A stretch of 64,000 nt of DNA from positions 378,860,419-378,924,418 of the forward strand of contig CM077643.1 of NCBI GenBank assembly GCA_039707465.1, given 5' to 3'. The translations under genes were made by a program, and so were the position numbers. Below the pieces are notes generated by a model. The model was not told the DNA's origin, made no database searches, and saw only the letters and a program-made list of their open reading frames with translations. This DNA comes from Rhabdophis nuchalis (lineage: Eukaryota; Chordata; Lepidosauria; Squamata; Natricidae). Below, one piece after another: positions 47,608-59,803 of the stretch (within the stretch, counting starts at the first letter, position 1; each line of letters starts with the position of its first letter).

Positions 47608-47830
47608 TAGAGTGATGCGGTGGCCTAGAGGTAAAGATGTTTGCCTCCCACTCGTAAGCTTGGGAGTTCAATCCTAGGCAGCAACAGATATTTCTCTAGC
47701 AGGGCACAAAGAAAAAATACCTGCTGTAAACTCCGCATAGGTGTCAGGAAGGGCATCTGGCCAGTAAATGCTCAGCTCCATTCAGTCGCCGTTATTCTAT
47801 TCTGATAAAATGGGTCATAAAAATAAACAA
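47608..47830 (+). mobile_element. tRNA-derived SINE
   Basis: A-box-like GCGGTGGCCTAGAGG and B-box-like GGGAGTTCAATCCTAGG lie 40 bases apart. The body has GTGTCAGGAAGGGCATCTGG and GTAAATGCTCAGCTCCATTC, common to reptile SINEs. It ends near ATAAAAT. Confidence 0.7.
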
Positions 47831-48074
47831 AATTCCCTTGAATTGTTTCAGTTATGAATTCCTGATGAGCAGTGTAATATTGATATGACAAATAATACTG
47901 ACCACTGTGATACATTTTCACAACATTTTCCTAATGAAGCTACTAAAGTTTGCTAAAGTTTTGACTTCCCAGGCAGAGTGTGAAATGATAACTGGAACAA
48001 CTTATAATGTTATCTGGGATTGTTTCAGTTTGTAGATTTCTGATGAAATGGGTATGGGACCTAGTTATATGCGA

Positions 48075-48480
48075 AACCATCTCCTGCCCCATACATCCCT
48101 TCGTCCGATCCGCTCCCACAGAGAGGGCCTTCTCAGGGTGCCATCGGCCAGGCAATGCCGGTTGGCGACACCCAGGGGAAGGGCCTTCTCTGTGGCGGGC
48201 CCTTTGGAACGACTTACCCCCTGAACTACGTACCATCTCAGACCTCCGCCTCTTCCGCCAGTGTCTTAAGACACACCTTTTCCATCAAGTCGACCTCCCG
48301 TTGTGGCCACTCTTAGATAGTTTTAATTTGGGGGATTTTATTCGGTTTTAGCACAGGGTGGGATTTAATAGTTTTTTAAATTTTGTATTTTGTTATATTT
48401 GTTATGTTTTTAAATTTCCTGTGCGCCGCCCTGGGTCCTTTTTGGAGAAGGTGCGGGGTATAAATTTGAATTTTAAAAAA
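48075..48480 (+). mobile_element. CR1/L3-type LINE 3' end
   Basis: The stretch encodes the usual C-terminal block (RSAPTERAF..., ALWNDLPPELRTISDLRLF, LKTHLFH) in shifting frames. It is followed by a 3' region ending CGCCGCCCTGGGTCC then GGTATAAATTTGAATTTT. It is heavily 5' truncated. The matching stretch lies near the end of the frame at 38910-40487 on the other strand. Confidence 0.8.
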
Positions 48481-51400
48481 AATGATGCCTTTTATTATGA
48501 GCGCCAACACTTATGGCTTATTATCTATACTTTCCTTCGCTCCTTGAACTGGATCTAAGAAGTAGTCAGTGGTTTCTTAGGAGAAGATGTACTAGATGCC
48601 TTCAAGGAGGAATTGATGTGTCTTTCTTCTGAAAATGCCTTCCTTGGATATTCCCTTCTTAGAGATAGCTATGGAGAAAGTGGTGTGGTTTCAATTATAA
48701 GTGTGCTAGATGAAGTGTATTATCGGGGCCCTTTTCATGCCCTAAATAGAACAGAAATGGATAAATGACTTTGGTGGACAATCTCATAACATGTATAGAG
48801 AGACATCCCATCCTTATTGTCCTCTTAAGTGGCATTTTGTAGCATTAATTATGATATCCTTTTGGATGAGCTGTGAGAGTTGGATACATGTTTACAGTGG
48901 TTCCTTCTTCCTAAATAGACACTACTGGAAGCAGTAGTGCAAGAAGGTGAACTGAAGTGTGCTCTGTCTAATTCCACATGTCTAACATGTATATAAAAAG
49001 ATGCAGGATAAGTATGGAATTGATACCAAACTGTGTCTTCTTGGACAAAGCCAAAGGTGCAAAATAATTCTTGACCCAGTGCTGGGAGGTTCTGATAACC
49101 TGGATGGGAGAAACAAGCTGGATGTACTATTTGTATAAAAATAATCTGGCCCTCTGTTTGCCCGAGTTTTAACCATGAGTAGTGTTCCATCCTCACTAAA
49201 AGAGTAGTTTTGTGAGTTGTATGTCCTCTTGTCAAATTTGCAGATAGAGGCTGTGCCCTTTGCACAACTTCAACTGATAGGCCAGCTGCAGCCATATCTG
49301 GAGCAGGAGCCCTAGCAACAGTAACTCATTTTTTTCCTCATCACAGGATGCACTGCTGGAGCATGGTGTACACGGGGCTTCCTTTGAAGACTAACCAGAA
49401 ACTACAGCTAGTACAGATTCAAGTATCTGCATGCTGGCAAGTGAGACGGGCTGCAGCTGTATAACTTTAATCATTGGCTTTCAATAGAATTACAAATACT
49501 ATTCAAAGTAGTGGCTGAAAGAGAAGATATTTGTGGGATCACCTTCTCCAGAAAGTTCTATTACCTGTTCAGTATGTTCATCCCTGTTGGGGATGCTAAA
49601 TGTTCCCCATATAGGAGAGATGAGTCAGGATATTTCTGCATAGCACAGAGTAGTCCAGTTTGTACCAGCTCTGGTACATTTGTCTAAAACTGCCAAAACC
49701 AACCTTTTCTGCAGTGCATTTGATGGGCTGGCACCAGCATATTCAAAACTATTTATTACCAAGGTTAAGTACTTAATTGCACTTTTGTGCATTTACTTGC
49801 ATTCTTTTATTTTTAGTGCCACTTTCAATTGCCATGAAATGCGAGATTCAATAGTGCATAAGCAAATAAAGTCAATATGAATAATTTCAAACAAAGTATT
49901 AGGTAAGGACTTGCATGACAATATAATATTATTTAAAGAGGAGCCTACAAGAACATAATAGTAAAATTTCCTTTGAATCAAATTTGCCTCTGGCGACTTC
50001 ATGCATACAGCCATATAGCTTTCTTTGCAATAAAACAGGTGGTCTCTTATAACCTTATGCGGGAGGGAGGGATTTTGAAATCTCCTAGAAGCAGCTATCT
50101 TTGAACAAACATATTAGGGTTTTGGCAGGCCACAATGGAAACTAAATCTCAAAAGCATATCTCATTGGTTGAAAATATTCATGAGAAGATGTGCAAAGAC
50201 CTGAAGAAAACTGGCTGCTCTTTTTAGTTTCTTTAGAAGTTGGATCTTTCAGTCCAGTGGCAAGTTTACAAGAAGTCCTGTTACATGGCAAGTTCTAGGA
50301 AAAAAATAAAGGCAGATTTGTTTCCCTTTCCATTATTGACCAAGGTCTTTAAAAGTAGTAAAAATAATGTCATGTGAGCTTCATAGAATTATGCTCATAG
50401 TAGCTGTTACTCACAAGTTGTTCTTATTGTTAGAAAAATTACACAAAATGTCTGAAGAAGCTCAAAGTACATCTCCTAATGTGTCCTCTGAATGTCTGCA
50501 TTTGGTGCAAAACCAGTAGAAGTCACTGAGATTTCTCAAATATTGGTTTGATAATTCAAAAACGTATAGTAAAATTGGCTTTACATAGTAAAAAAATACA
50601 GAGATTGGCAAAAAGAATGGTTGTATTTGTCCTTTTATTCCATTCAAAAGCTCAAAAGAAAAATATTCTGCCTTCACTTGCTCGAGTTGTTACAAAAATA
50701 ATATTGAAAGTTATTTTGCTACTCTGGAACTCCTATTACAACTATTACATCCCCTTTTTGTTCTTTTGTAACACAGCTCTTAAATATGTGGATGTCTGTG
50801 GTTGGATGCAGTTAAAATCTTGCTTTATTGTAAGTGCTTGAGTATGGCTGAAGAAGCAAATCAAAAAGGCCAAGGCCTGACAGACTTGGACTCTCTTTCA
50901 AATACTTTATTTTTTGACTGGGAAGAAGTTTAAATTTTGTATCCTTTGAGGGAAGAGGACTGGCTTTGTTGAGCTTTGCAATTTAGCTTAATGCAGCATC
51001 ATCGTTATGTATATATGTACAAAACAGGAAGTCCTTTCAGATCATATCAGCAATCTACTTCCTTATATGTACAAAAATAAAGTTGACTGAAACAGCAAAG
51101 GCAAAAATTGATACAACATAGGCAAGCCCCGTATTTTTAGGCCTATCCAGTCGTGGGGCAGAGGGGGTTTAATAGCTAAGATTGCAATTTCTTTGTGTGT
51201 CTGTATGTGTTCCTGCAAGACCCCAAAGCAGGTACGAATCCAGATTGTACATTTTTTTGGGGGTGCTGTAACCATGTCCACAAATGAGATTCCTTTGCAA
51301 GGTAAGACTACCTTTCCCTATCTTGAAGTGAATTTAGATAATTTTCCTCACAATATGTTGCAGTGAATGTTGTTCATATTGGAAGGAACAGGAGGGTTCT

Positions 51401-51938
51401 TCATAATTCCAGGCAAAACTTATAGTTGTTTAATTGAAGAGCTGGCCTTTTTAGAGTTAGCAACTGTGTAACTAGGCTAACTGAACATTAGAGGAGAGAG
51501 AATGCAAATGTGGATTATTTTTTTGAGTCGGTTACTGATACGGGCTGTGGTCAGTCTACAGTTGATCAATTAGAGTTTTCCAAATTTCAGAAATCTAATA
51601 GAAAGCGTTTTGATCACCACAATTGCTATGTGTTTTTTTAAATGGTGCTACATACTCTGAATCTTGGCAGTCAAATGCTTTAGAGTGTGCTTTGCAGCCA
51701 GAAGATCCTGGGTCATGGAAGGTCTTTGGACTGTTCACAAAGGGGTTGTTTCTCATCATGTATCCATATACAGCTGGAAAGTTGGAAGAATAGTGTAATC
51801 CAAACCAGAAAATGTGGACAGTTAATTGTTGAATAGATGCTACAGAAACTGGAATATGATCAGTTCCAATGTATTTGAACTGGGTACTCAAATGATGAGT
51901 CAGGACTATACTCTGAGATTTCAGACAAGTCCCTAGAG
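48481..51938. other. Intron sequence, nothing recognised
   Basis: A 3.4-kb stretch with no named repeat or gene. The frame at 48849-49295 (minus) has no recognisable domain. Confidence 0.5.
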
Positions 51939-52298
51939 CAATGATGGCTAACCTTTTTTGGCTCGAGTGCCAAAAGCAGGGGGAGTGCAGGGGTGTCGTG
52001 CGTGGGCGTGCCACACCCAGAATGCTATGTGCGCGACCCCCTGCTCTTGGCACTCTTTTTTCACCCTCCCCAGGTCCCAGAGGCTTTCTAGGAGCCTGGA
52101 GAGGGTGAAAACAGCCTCCCCCACCACCTCCAGAGGCTTCAGGAGCTTCCCGGAAGCCTCCAGAGGGCAAAAAACGGCCTCAAAAGAAGGCCTAAATCAG
52201 CTGGCCAGTGCACACAACTGCGCTGGAGCTGACCAGGCAACGCTTCACGTGCCCTAAGAAATGGCTCCGCGTGCCACCTGTGGCACCCGCCATCACTG
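51939..52298. mobile_element. hAT element, CAGTGATGGCGAACC family
   Basis: Ends CAATGATGGCTAACC and CCGCCATCACTG match the nested element at 38583-40723. The duplication CCCTAGAG is exact on both sides. The interior is rich in GGAAGCCTC and GGAGCCT repeats, as in that relative. Confidence 0.88.
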
Positions 52299-52739
52299 CC
52301 CTAGAGTGTTCTGCGCTAAGAGGCAAAGACAATATAGAAACTCTCAGTAATTGATTCTCATCCATTTATAAAATGCTTATAGGGTATAGAAAATAAGATA
52401 CTTTGGAAAGATAGTCTAGGTTTGTGGAGGTCAGTCATCTGGTTGAAATAACAAACATCTATGGACATGTTGCGTTTATAGCTTTCCACAGAGTGGTACT
52501 GATCTCTGAAATAAAAGAAAGGACTGCCTTTTAAGAAAAGTACGTTTGTTTTTACACCAATTGATCATTTGTTTCATTAGGATGTATAGGTTGTGCTTTT
52601 ACAAACATACAAAATTGATGTAATGATTCCACAGGCAAAAACTGATAGCAGTTTTACATATGCCACAACTGTTCTGCTCTAGGAGACTGTTTAATCTTGA
52701 TTGAGTCTTCATTTGTTAGCCCTCCTTCATGTACTAGTT

Positions 52740-52835
52740 CGGAAGGTCAACAGCAAAGTCCTTGGTGCTCTCTGAGTTTAGTTGCTTGTTTGCAGATGTT
52801 TCATTGCCCTACTGGGTGACATCACCAGTCAAATA
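52740..52835. repeat. Interspersed repeat with GAAAC hairpin
   Basis: TTGCTTGTTTGCAGATGTTT followed by CATTGCCCTACTGGGTGACA is a common reptile repeat end. On the minus strand it reads CTGGTGA, a hairpin, then GAAAC. The class is uncertain. Confidence 0.4.
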
Positions 52836-54198
52836 GCTTCCCTAGCAGTAGTCTATCAGTAATTGCATCCTTAAGTGTCAGCACACTTTTGTTTGTATCA
52901 GTGATACAAGCAGATTTAAAGCTTTACATAGCCCTAATGTCCATCACTGAGTTTTTCAGTTACCTACATGAACATTTCCAGTAATCAATGAATGTTACAT
53001 TTGTTTCTGATATGCAAATATTGAAAAACCAGAGGTGGTTGTTTACCTTAACCGTGTACGTGGAACAGAAGTGATGGGAGCTGGACTTGTTGCCAGGGGA
53101 TTTCCAGAGTACAAGCCAAGGTCACCTTTGATATGTGATAATTATCTTTTCCATGTGGAATCTGCCCATCCAATGAGAACCAAGGAGATGGGGATGGGTC
53201 TTCTTGGTAATGCCTACTGTTCTTTGGAGCAGCTCATCTCTAGAGCTGAATTCTTCTATTACTATCCTGGATAATTACTTGATTATTGTTCTAAAAATCA
53301 TGCTCTTTAAAGGGGCTTATTGGAGAGGGAAAGGAAAACTGAATGTTCTCCCAAAGAAATGATCAAGGAATTAGTGGTGGTGTATGATTGGAATTATTCT
53401 GGTTCTTTGTTTGTTTGGGGTTTTTTTGGGGGGAAGGGGGGTATGTGCTATGTGATGTAATAAGCTTACAAAAAATAATTTTTGTAAGCAGCCAGTCAAC
53501 AGATCTCAGTAGCATAGAAATCTTTGTAATTAATAACTAATTCAGTGCAATGGGGAAAAACTAAAGCCAAGTGGCTCTGTGACTGGATAGTCTACTGTCC
53601 AAATTCCAGTAACTAGTAGATAACTTCAGAACATTAGTTCCTCCTTCTTATAGTCTTAATTTTGGTATTTATGAGATAAATTTTACTGAATCTGCAGAGC
53701 ATATTGTGGCTCCCGGTCCTTCAAATATTGTCCACTTTTGCCTAAATATAATTCCTAAAATAAGATTAAGATAAGTTTAAAAGACAAACCCAATAAAAAG
53801 CCCAAATGTTTCCATTCGGTAAGTGTCCTTGGCATGGTCCTGCCCCTGTTATCCCTCTTCCTCAAACTGTTAATCCCTTGAGCACCCTTTGCCATTCTTG
53901 ATGTAATCAGTCCTGTGGTATTTCCCATTAAACTATGCCTTTTAAGAGGACATTCTGGCCAATTAGAGAAAGGGTCTCTTCAGGGTCCTTATGAATGATT
54001 TTTTTTTGAACAGTTGAGAAATATGATGTATGACTCTCGAATACTCAGAGTTTATTCCAGAGCTCCAGAGTCCAGCATTGTATTTCCAGGTGTCTGTGTT
54101 TCCATGCTTACAATAAATGGTTTTATTTGTGGCATGCGTGTTTATCATCTTGTCATCTTCTGTTCTTGCTTCTTTAGTATCAGCCAGACTTTCACAAG
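52836..54198. other. Intron sequence up to an ASXL2 exon
   Basis: No repeat or frame could be assigned. The acceptor for the exon at 54199 closes the stretch. Confidence 0.5.
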
Positions 54199-54293
54199 TG
54201 TCCTCCCCACAGCCAGGCTGCCCATCTCCTTCTATCCCACCAGGTAAAAGCATCTCTTCATCTCAGAAGCACAGCAAAAAGGCACTTAAACAA
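54199..54293 (+). CDS. ASXL2: ASXL2 coding exon ([10 protein letters not shown] linker)
   Basis: This 95-nt exon follows CTTTCACAAG ending at 54198. The two entry bases complete a Val codon, and the exon ends in phase 0 before GTAAGT at 54294. The peptide reads [17 protein letters not shown] and then [11 protein letters not shown]. The KHSKKALKQ segment is a recognised ASXL linker motif. The exon lies 17.6 kb from the previous one yet keeps the frame. A second possible acceptor (CCCCACAG) lies inside the exon, but using it would break the frame shared with other ASXL2 proteins. Confidence 0.93.
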
Positions 54294-54735
54294 GTAAGTG
54301 GGTGAGCATACTGATCGGTTTATCTGACCTTTAATTTGTGCCTATCTGCACATTACTTGGCACTAAAAACCTAACCTAACCTTATGTTACTTTTGCTCTG
54401 CATCTTGCTCCAATTTACATTCTGCTAAAAATTCTACATAATTGAGCATATGGATACAAGGATAAAAGTGAACTAAATTATTTGTAATAAAATAAAGCTT
54501 CTATTTAAACTGTACCCATGGAAGAATAAGCAATTTTTCTTAGGATTTTTAAATACAAATTTAGCTCACTTTTCTGTAGAAATGACAATTACTAATATGT
54601 TAGATTTCTTTGCATTACAGTTTTTATATATGGCAGAAAAGAACTCACTAGGCTGTAGCTATTAGCTAGTTAGCTTGAGTGTACTGTGTTAGCTAATTGA
54701 TGTTTCATTCAGTTGCAAAACAGCTGTAAAGTAAT

Positions 54736-55412
54736 AATTATTGCTGTTCTGACCTAGGCTTCCCCAAAAAGCACGAGGCAGAGTCCTGGTCCCGACAAAC
54801 CCCCTTTTATTAAACAAATATGAATTCCTCTCATCCACATTCAGCAAGGCCTGGCAAACAGTCTTTCAAAGGAATATTTATGACTACAGACCTTCTCTAT
54901 CTTGGAAAGCTGCCATATAAATATTTTCCAAATGAGATGCTGTGCAAGGAAAGACTGGGCACAGAGTCTGTGAGATTCACAGGCAGTTCTTCACACGTCT
55001 GAAACGTATCTAAGGATGGAATGAACAAATTGTTTCCTGCAAAAGCCCATTCCCCTTTCGCTCCTCTTTTATTTCCTATGGGAGGGGTCAGTCACCTTCC
55101 ACCTGTGACTTTACTCCCAAGTCTACCCTGATTTCTGAGTTGTTCTTTTCTTCTGGCAGCTCTGCGCATGCGCACACTGGGAACAGGCTCTAGCTGTTCC
55201 TCTGCCTCACTGCTGTCTAGCTCCGTAGGCACCTGATCACTGCCAGATGGCCTCGGCCCCGTCCCTGCCTCTGACACAGAGCTCTCGTCCAAGCCTTCCC
55301 CAGCCTCCAGTACTGGCCCATGGTCCTCCCCAACTTCCTCACTGTCCGGCTTTGCTGCCAGCTCTGCTGGTTGCTGGCGGGCCACAACAATTGCTTTATC
55401 CTTGGCTCTCAT
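54736..55412 (-). mobile_element. LTR-like or other interspersed repeat with an acidic open frame
   Basis: On the minus strand a 106-codon frame (55412-55092) encodes an acidic Glu/Ser/Pro-rich peptide starting MRAKDKAIVVARQQPAEL. It is followed by a stretch with ATAAATATTCC and, near 54815-54808, AATAAAAG then GGGACCAGGACTCTGCCTCG. The poly-A signal and layout suggest a solo LTR or the 3' end of an LTR element. No clear target duplication was found. Confidence 0.4.
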
Positions 55413-55879
55413 GTTTTTCCCAAATAAAAATAAATTATAATTGTACTTGGTTTATTTATTGCTTAGTTGCCCTGTTTACTTTTTGTCTCATGCATCAGCT
55501 TGGTATGTTTTTCCTTTCAGACAGGTGGTATTCCTCTGGCGACTGTGTTTGTTATTGGCTCAAAATGCCTTAGCATTTTCTTCATAGTGATCTGTTTCCC
55601 TCCCACCCCTTTCTCGTATTTCTTTCACAGTGAATATCTCCTTAAGATAATCACATTTCCAATATAATTTGCTGAATGTTTTTCTAAGCCTTTGAAATTT
55701 GCTTGGATTTTTCTCTAGAGGATATTTTCTCTTTTGACTGTGATTTCTCCTAGACTTTCTTTCCCTTCCTTTACTTGATGCTTTGCAGAAATATGCAAGC
55801 AGTTATTTTTCTTTTAGGAGGATATCTCAATGCAGTACTTTTCTTTTAGCTACCAGGCTATATTTTCTTTCTGTATCTT

Positions 55880-56012
55880 TAACTACAGAATACAGCGTAA
55901 CAGAGTGGGGAGGAACCTTGGAGGAGGAGGCCCTGTGCCATTTCAGACAAATGGCTGCCTAATTTCTTCTTAAAAATCTGTAACGATGGAGCATTTTCAA
56001 CCATGAGAGTTT
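55880..56012 (-). mobile_element. CR1 LINE 3' end fragment
   Basis: Read on the plus strand, AATACAGCGTAACAGAGTGG, GGAACCTTGGAGG and GCCATTTCAGACAAATGGCT are the complement of the CR1 3' end at 3340-3763. It is degenerate at the junctions. Confidence 0.65.
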
Positions 56013-56443
56013 TGTCATAATTATGAATTAATTGTACATGTTGCAGGGCCTAAATAATGTAATTTTTTAATTTCCTTACATTCCCATGGAGCAACTGCTC
56101 TATGTCTATATGGGTCAGATTTGTTCATACTTTCTAGAAGATATCTATGTTTTGAGAAAGGTCTTTGTAATTATGATAATGCCTTGGGTATTATCTGGAT
56201 ACTGGGAAATTATTTTGGTAGTGCTCATTAATCATTAATGAAATCAGATTATCCTTTAATCTTGCAACACTGTAAGATAAAATGTTTTGCCAAGTATCAT
56301 AGGAGGAAAATTTCCCCACTTCTAAATATTTAACATAAGCATTAATTTGAGAATATCTTTGATAGCAAGATAAAAATCTGTTGTCCGCAAATCTGATAAC
56401 AGGAAATTTATGTCTAATTTATTTTGCAGTTTTCTATCTTTTT

Positions 56444-56563
56444 CTTAAGAAGATGTTGGATAGCTATTTGTCTGAAACAGTATAAGATTTCCTGCCTAGG
56501 CAGGGGATTGGACTAGAAGACCTCCAAGGTCCCTTCCAACTCTGCTATTGTATTGTATTGTCT
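56444..56563 (+). mobile_element. CR1 LINE 3' end with (TATTG)n tail
   Basis: AGAAGATGTTGGATAGCTAT, GGATTGGACTAGAAGACCTC and CAAGGTCCCTTCCAACTC end in TATTGTATTGTATTG. The terminal CR1 octamer region has become a short pentamer array. Confidence 0.8.
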
Positions 56564-56779
56564 TATCTCATTTGTTATATGAAAATAAATCAGTAGGAGA
56601 CAGAAAATCCATTTGCAGTAAAGTGCAATATGTAATAATTGGTAATAGAACAGTAGCCCTATCAGCCACCTATTTCTACATCTCTGCAGGCTTTCCTGAA
56701 CAAGGAATTTGGCACTACTGTGTAGACTTTTCAGCTTAAGAAACTCCTGTATAATGAATTGCTTTCACTTTCTTATTAG

Positions 56780-56894
56780 GCCTTGAAGCAAAAGCAAAGG
56801 AAACAGCATCATTGCCGAACCAGTGTGCCTGTATCAGCTAATCACCATCTCCTACAGCAGCATGTGAAGATTGCTAACCATCCTGCAAAAACCG
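56780..56894 (+). CDS. ASXL2: ASXL2 coding exon (basic, Gln/His-rich linker)
   Basis: This 115-nt exon lies after TCTTATTAG ending at 56779 and before GTATGG at 56895. It enters in phase 0 and leaves after one base. It encodes ALKQKQRKQHHCRTSVPVSA and then NHHLLQQHVKIANHPAKT. In mammals the matching position carries a longer Gln-rich run, whereas here the tract is short and interrupted by Lys, Arg and His. The exon is supported by flanking phase agreement and the repeated ALKQ motif. Sequence here is less conserved than in the neighbouring exons. Confidence 0.9.
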
Positions 56895-57045
56895 GTATGG
56901 GCACTTTTCAGACACACCTTTCTCCACACAATACTGCTAATTATTTTCCTCAACACATCAGCTCATTACCCTTGACCTCTGATGACAGCAAGAGGAACGG
57001 CCCAAGATTGTTTTATATTTAATTAGCCTACTGTAATCAGAAGAC

Positions 57046-57558
57046 CAGTGGTGGGATTCAAAATTTTTTACTACTGGTTCTGGTGGCGTGGCTTGGTGGG
57101 CCTGGTGTGGCTTGGTGGGTATGGCAGGGGAAGGATACTGCAAAATCTCTATTCTCACCCCACTCCAGGGGAAGGATACTGCAAAATCCCCATTTCCTCC
57201 CAATCAGCTGGGACTCGGGAGGCAGAGAATAAATGGGGGCAGGGCCAGTCAGAGGTTGTATTTACCGGTTCTCTGAACTACTCAAAATTTCCGTTACCGG
57301 TTCTCCAGAACTGGTCAGAACCTTACAATAATACAATACAATACAATAGCAGAGTTGGAAGGGACCTTGTAGGTCTTCTAGTCCAACCCCCTGCGTGGGC
57401 AGGAACCTTGTACCATTTCAGACAAATGGCTATCTAACATCTTCTTAAAGACTTCCAGGGTTGGGGCATTCACAACTTCTGGAGGCAAGCTGTTCCAGAG
57501 GTTAGTTGTTCTAACTGTCAGGAAATTTCTCCTTGAACCTGCTGAATACCATCTCTGC
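57046..57558. mobile_element. hAT-like MITE (CAGTGGTGGGATTC family) holding a CR1 insertion
   Basis: The left end CAGTGGTGGGATTCAAAA and the right end AACCTGCTGAATACCATCTC then TG are inverted. Flanks CAGAAGAC and CAGAATAT match at 6 of 8 bases. It includes a direct repeat of GGGGAAGGATACTGCAAAAT at about 57126 and 57169, and two CGGTTCTC blocks. The CR1 piece lies at 57323-57535. Confidence 0.7.
57323..57535 (-). mobile_element. CR1 LINE 3' end with (AATAC)n, nested in a MITE
   Basis: The plus strand opens with ATAATACAATACAATACAAT, then GCAGAGTTGGAAGGGACC, and continues to about 57535 with AACTGTCAGGAAATTTCTCC. This is the complement of the CR1 3' end. It sits inside the MITE at 57046-57558, whose right terminus resumes at AACCTGCTGAATACC. 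Confidence 0.8.
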
Positions 57559-57715
57559 AGAATATTTGGATTTTAGAACAGGCCCCAATTTAATGTCATT
57601 TTAAAGTATTTTTATATATTGATATTCTTTGTAGTTTTATTGATGCCTGTTCACTGCCCTGAGTCCCGCAAGGGAGAAGGGCGGTATACAAATTTAATAA
57701 ACTAACTAACTAACT
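57559..57715 (+). mobile_element. CR1/L3-type LINE tail with (AACT)n
   Basis: The end reads CTGCCCTGAGTCCCGCAAGG and then GGGCGGTATACAAATTTAAT, followed by a short AACT array (57701-57713). Upstream sequence from about 57559 is probably the 3' untranslated part of the same LINE (less certain). Confidence 0.65.
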
Positions 57716-58252
57716 TGAGAAATAAGGCAGTGGTTAATTCTGTTAGAATGAAACTCTCCTTCCTTTCTTCTTCTAAGCCATCTAGTTCAATATTAAGTTT
57801 CCACAATGGCTAATATATATTGATAATTGATAATATTATATTTTAATATTGATAATATTACATTTTAAAGTTACTATCTTTATAGGCAGCGGCAGCACAT
57901 TGTAAGTTCTCTTGTTTAACTAGATGCTGCATATAGAATCCAGTGCAGAATATATAACTGAACAACTTCTAAGACTGATAGATTTCTTGTCAAGCAGAAA
58001 CTTCCAATTCAATCTTTACTACTAAAAGCACAAGCACTCAGAAACCGCAAATAATTTGTTATCTACCTCTGATCTTTTTTATTTGTTGTTGTTTTGCATA
58101 GTGCTACAATCCATATTTCACACAGATAACCAGCAGAAATCTAAGGTTTCCCAAAATTCGAAAGAAAACATTAAATGAGATGCTGAACAATTAAAGCTAG
58201 ATAGTGTTTCATTCTATTAAATCAATTAAGTCAATTATTATTTTCCTTGCAG

Positions 58253-58393
58253 CTTGGGAAGGAAAACAATCAGATGGACATTCAAGTAGCCCACAGAATT
58301 CCACTTCTAGTTCTTCTCCCTCTGTTAAAACTGAGCCTTCCTTGCCCATCCTTGGGAAGAAACCATTTCAGAGATCTGAGAGGCTCCATGCAA
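58253..58393 (+). CDS. ASXL2: ASXL2 coding exon (WEGKQSDG linker)
   Basis: This 141-nt exon follows TTTTCCTTGCAG ending at 58252 and precedes GTAAGT at 58394. It completes an Ala codon and ends one base into an Arg codon. The peptide [20 protein letters not shown] is followed by [20 protein letters not shown]. Both the WEGKQSDG start and the [10 protein letters not shown] end are typical of ASXL2, and the phase matches on both sides. The region is Ser/Pro-rich and probably disordered. Confidence 0.94.
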
Positions 58394-59239
58394 GTAAGTC
58401 AACAGCTTTCTTTATTTAAAAGCAAAGCAAAGCCCTGCCTTTTATCAGGATCTGAAACTTAGAAATATTTTATTTATTATTTTGAATAAAATAAAATAAT
58501 AAAATAAAATAAAAACATTTGAAAATGTATTTCATAATTCATTTTTAAATTTTAATACTCTGGTTTTTCAAGAAAAAACAAAAATAGATTGGACAAGTTT
58601 AGAAAAAAGTCCTTTCTGTCTCTTTATGTGGGTGTTTTCTTAATTTTCTATTTCCTTCTAGAAGAGCAGCTGGTAAATGAACAGCCAGAGTTTTCACTTC
58701 ATTGGGTTTACCTCACATGGGTCTCTGTTTGAGATATCATTGCTAGATCGCTTGTCTAAAACCAGTGAATTTTACTGTATATTCTGGATGAAGCTAGTCA
58801 GTACTTTTTTAATATGTGTCTTATATGAAGTATTTAATGACGTTGGATTAGACTTAAGATTTATTTATCTTACATGTCAGCTTTCTTTCTAGTAAGAAGT
58901 ATTCAAGGCATCTAAGTACAAATGGAATAGTAAAATTAAATATTAAAATTTACCAATAACTATAAGAGAGTAAAATAATTGAAATTTCAGTATATTACAA
59001 GTGAAGGCAGTCCCAGAATAAGGTTGTAGGATCTAATCTGAGTCAGTCACTGGACCAAGAGGTTTAGTCTTCTGAGGGAACTTCTCTCTAATGGAATATG
59101 TGCTTTGTGTTACTCTGTGCATAGAATATTTGTAATATACTATGCATATATTTGCAATATTCTATGCATATCATTTGTATGCATAGAATATTATATCTAT
59201 ATAGGTAGATAATACATCTATATAGGTAATTCAGTCATA
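58394..59239. other. Intron sequence with a short (AAAAT)n
   Basis: An A-rich pentamer run lies at about 58485-58515. Nothing else is recognised. Confidence 0.5.
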
Positions 59240-59335
59240 GGTTGCCCTGGGTCCTACCAAGGAGAAGGGCGGGGTATAAATTTAATAAAATAAAATAAAA
59301 TAAAATAAAATAAAATAAAATAAAATAAATAAATA
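59240..59335 (+). mobile_element. CR1/L3-type LINE tail with (TAAAA)n microsatellite
   Basis: TTGCCCTGGGTCC then AAGGAGAAGGGCGGGGTATA is the LINE 3' terminus. It runs straight into a TAAAA pentanucleotide array (about 59281-59327). Only the last 50 bases or so of the LINE remain. Confidence 0.75.
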
Positions 59336-59604
59336 ACAGATCTTCAATCTATTGAATAAATGGATCCGTACATTTATCTTTCTGATGCTGTAATATCAGT
59401 CTTTTAGCCATTGTAAGGGCACAAAGAAGACATTTTACTAGGAGTACTATTACGGAAGCAGCATCTGGGCATTTTGTACAAAGAAGAGCTATGCTCTTGT
59501 TCTGATTTGTTTGCTGCAAATGCCCAGATGCTGCTTCAGTTTAGAAATATTATAATATTCTAAAAATGAATTATATAATTCTCATTAGAAGTGGACAGAA
59601 TGTC

Positions 59605-59803
59605 TATGGAGATTTTCAATCATCCAGGTCACGATTGTCCCAAATGTGCTTTTCCAAAAGGCAGCTGGACTTCCTTGGTTTTTTCCCTGAAGACATTTTG
59701 CTTCTCATCCAAGAACTGAAGTAGCTTCTTGGAGGAGAAGCGAAACATCTTCAAGGAAAAAACCAAGAAAGTCCAGCTGCCTTTTGAAAAAGCACCTTTA
59801 TAG
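59605..59803. repeat. Interspersed repeat with long imperfect palindrome
   Basis: CAAAAGGCAGCTGGACTTCC at 59655 is the complement of AGTCCAGCTGCCTTTTG near 59770-59786. Between them are TTGCTTCTCATCCAAGA and TCTTGGAGGAGAAGCGAAAC, so about 130 bp folds back on itself. The family is widespread in vertebrates; its class is not certain to me. Confidence 0.5.

Noticed and set aside
52798..52828. Second CTGATGA-like/GAAAC hairpin on the minus strand
   Set aside because: The core reads CTGGTGA, stem II has a mismatch, and stems I and III are missing.
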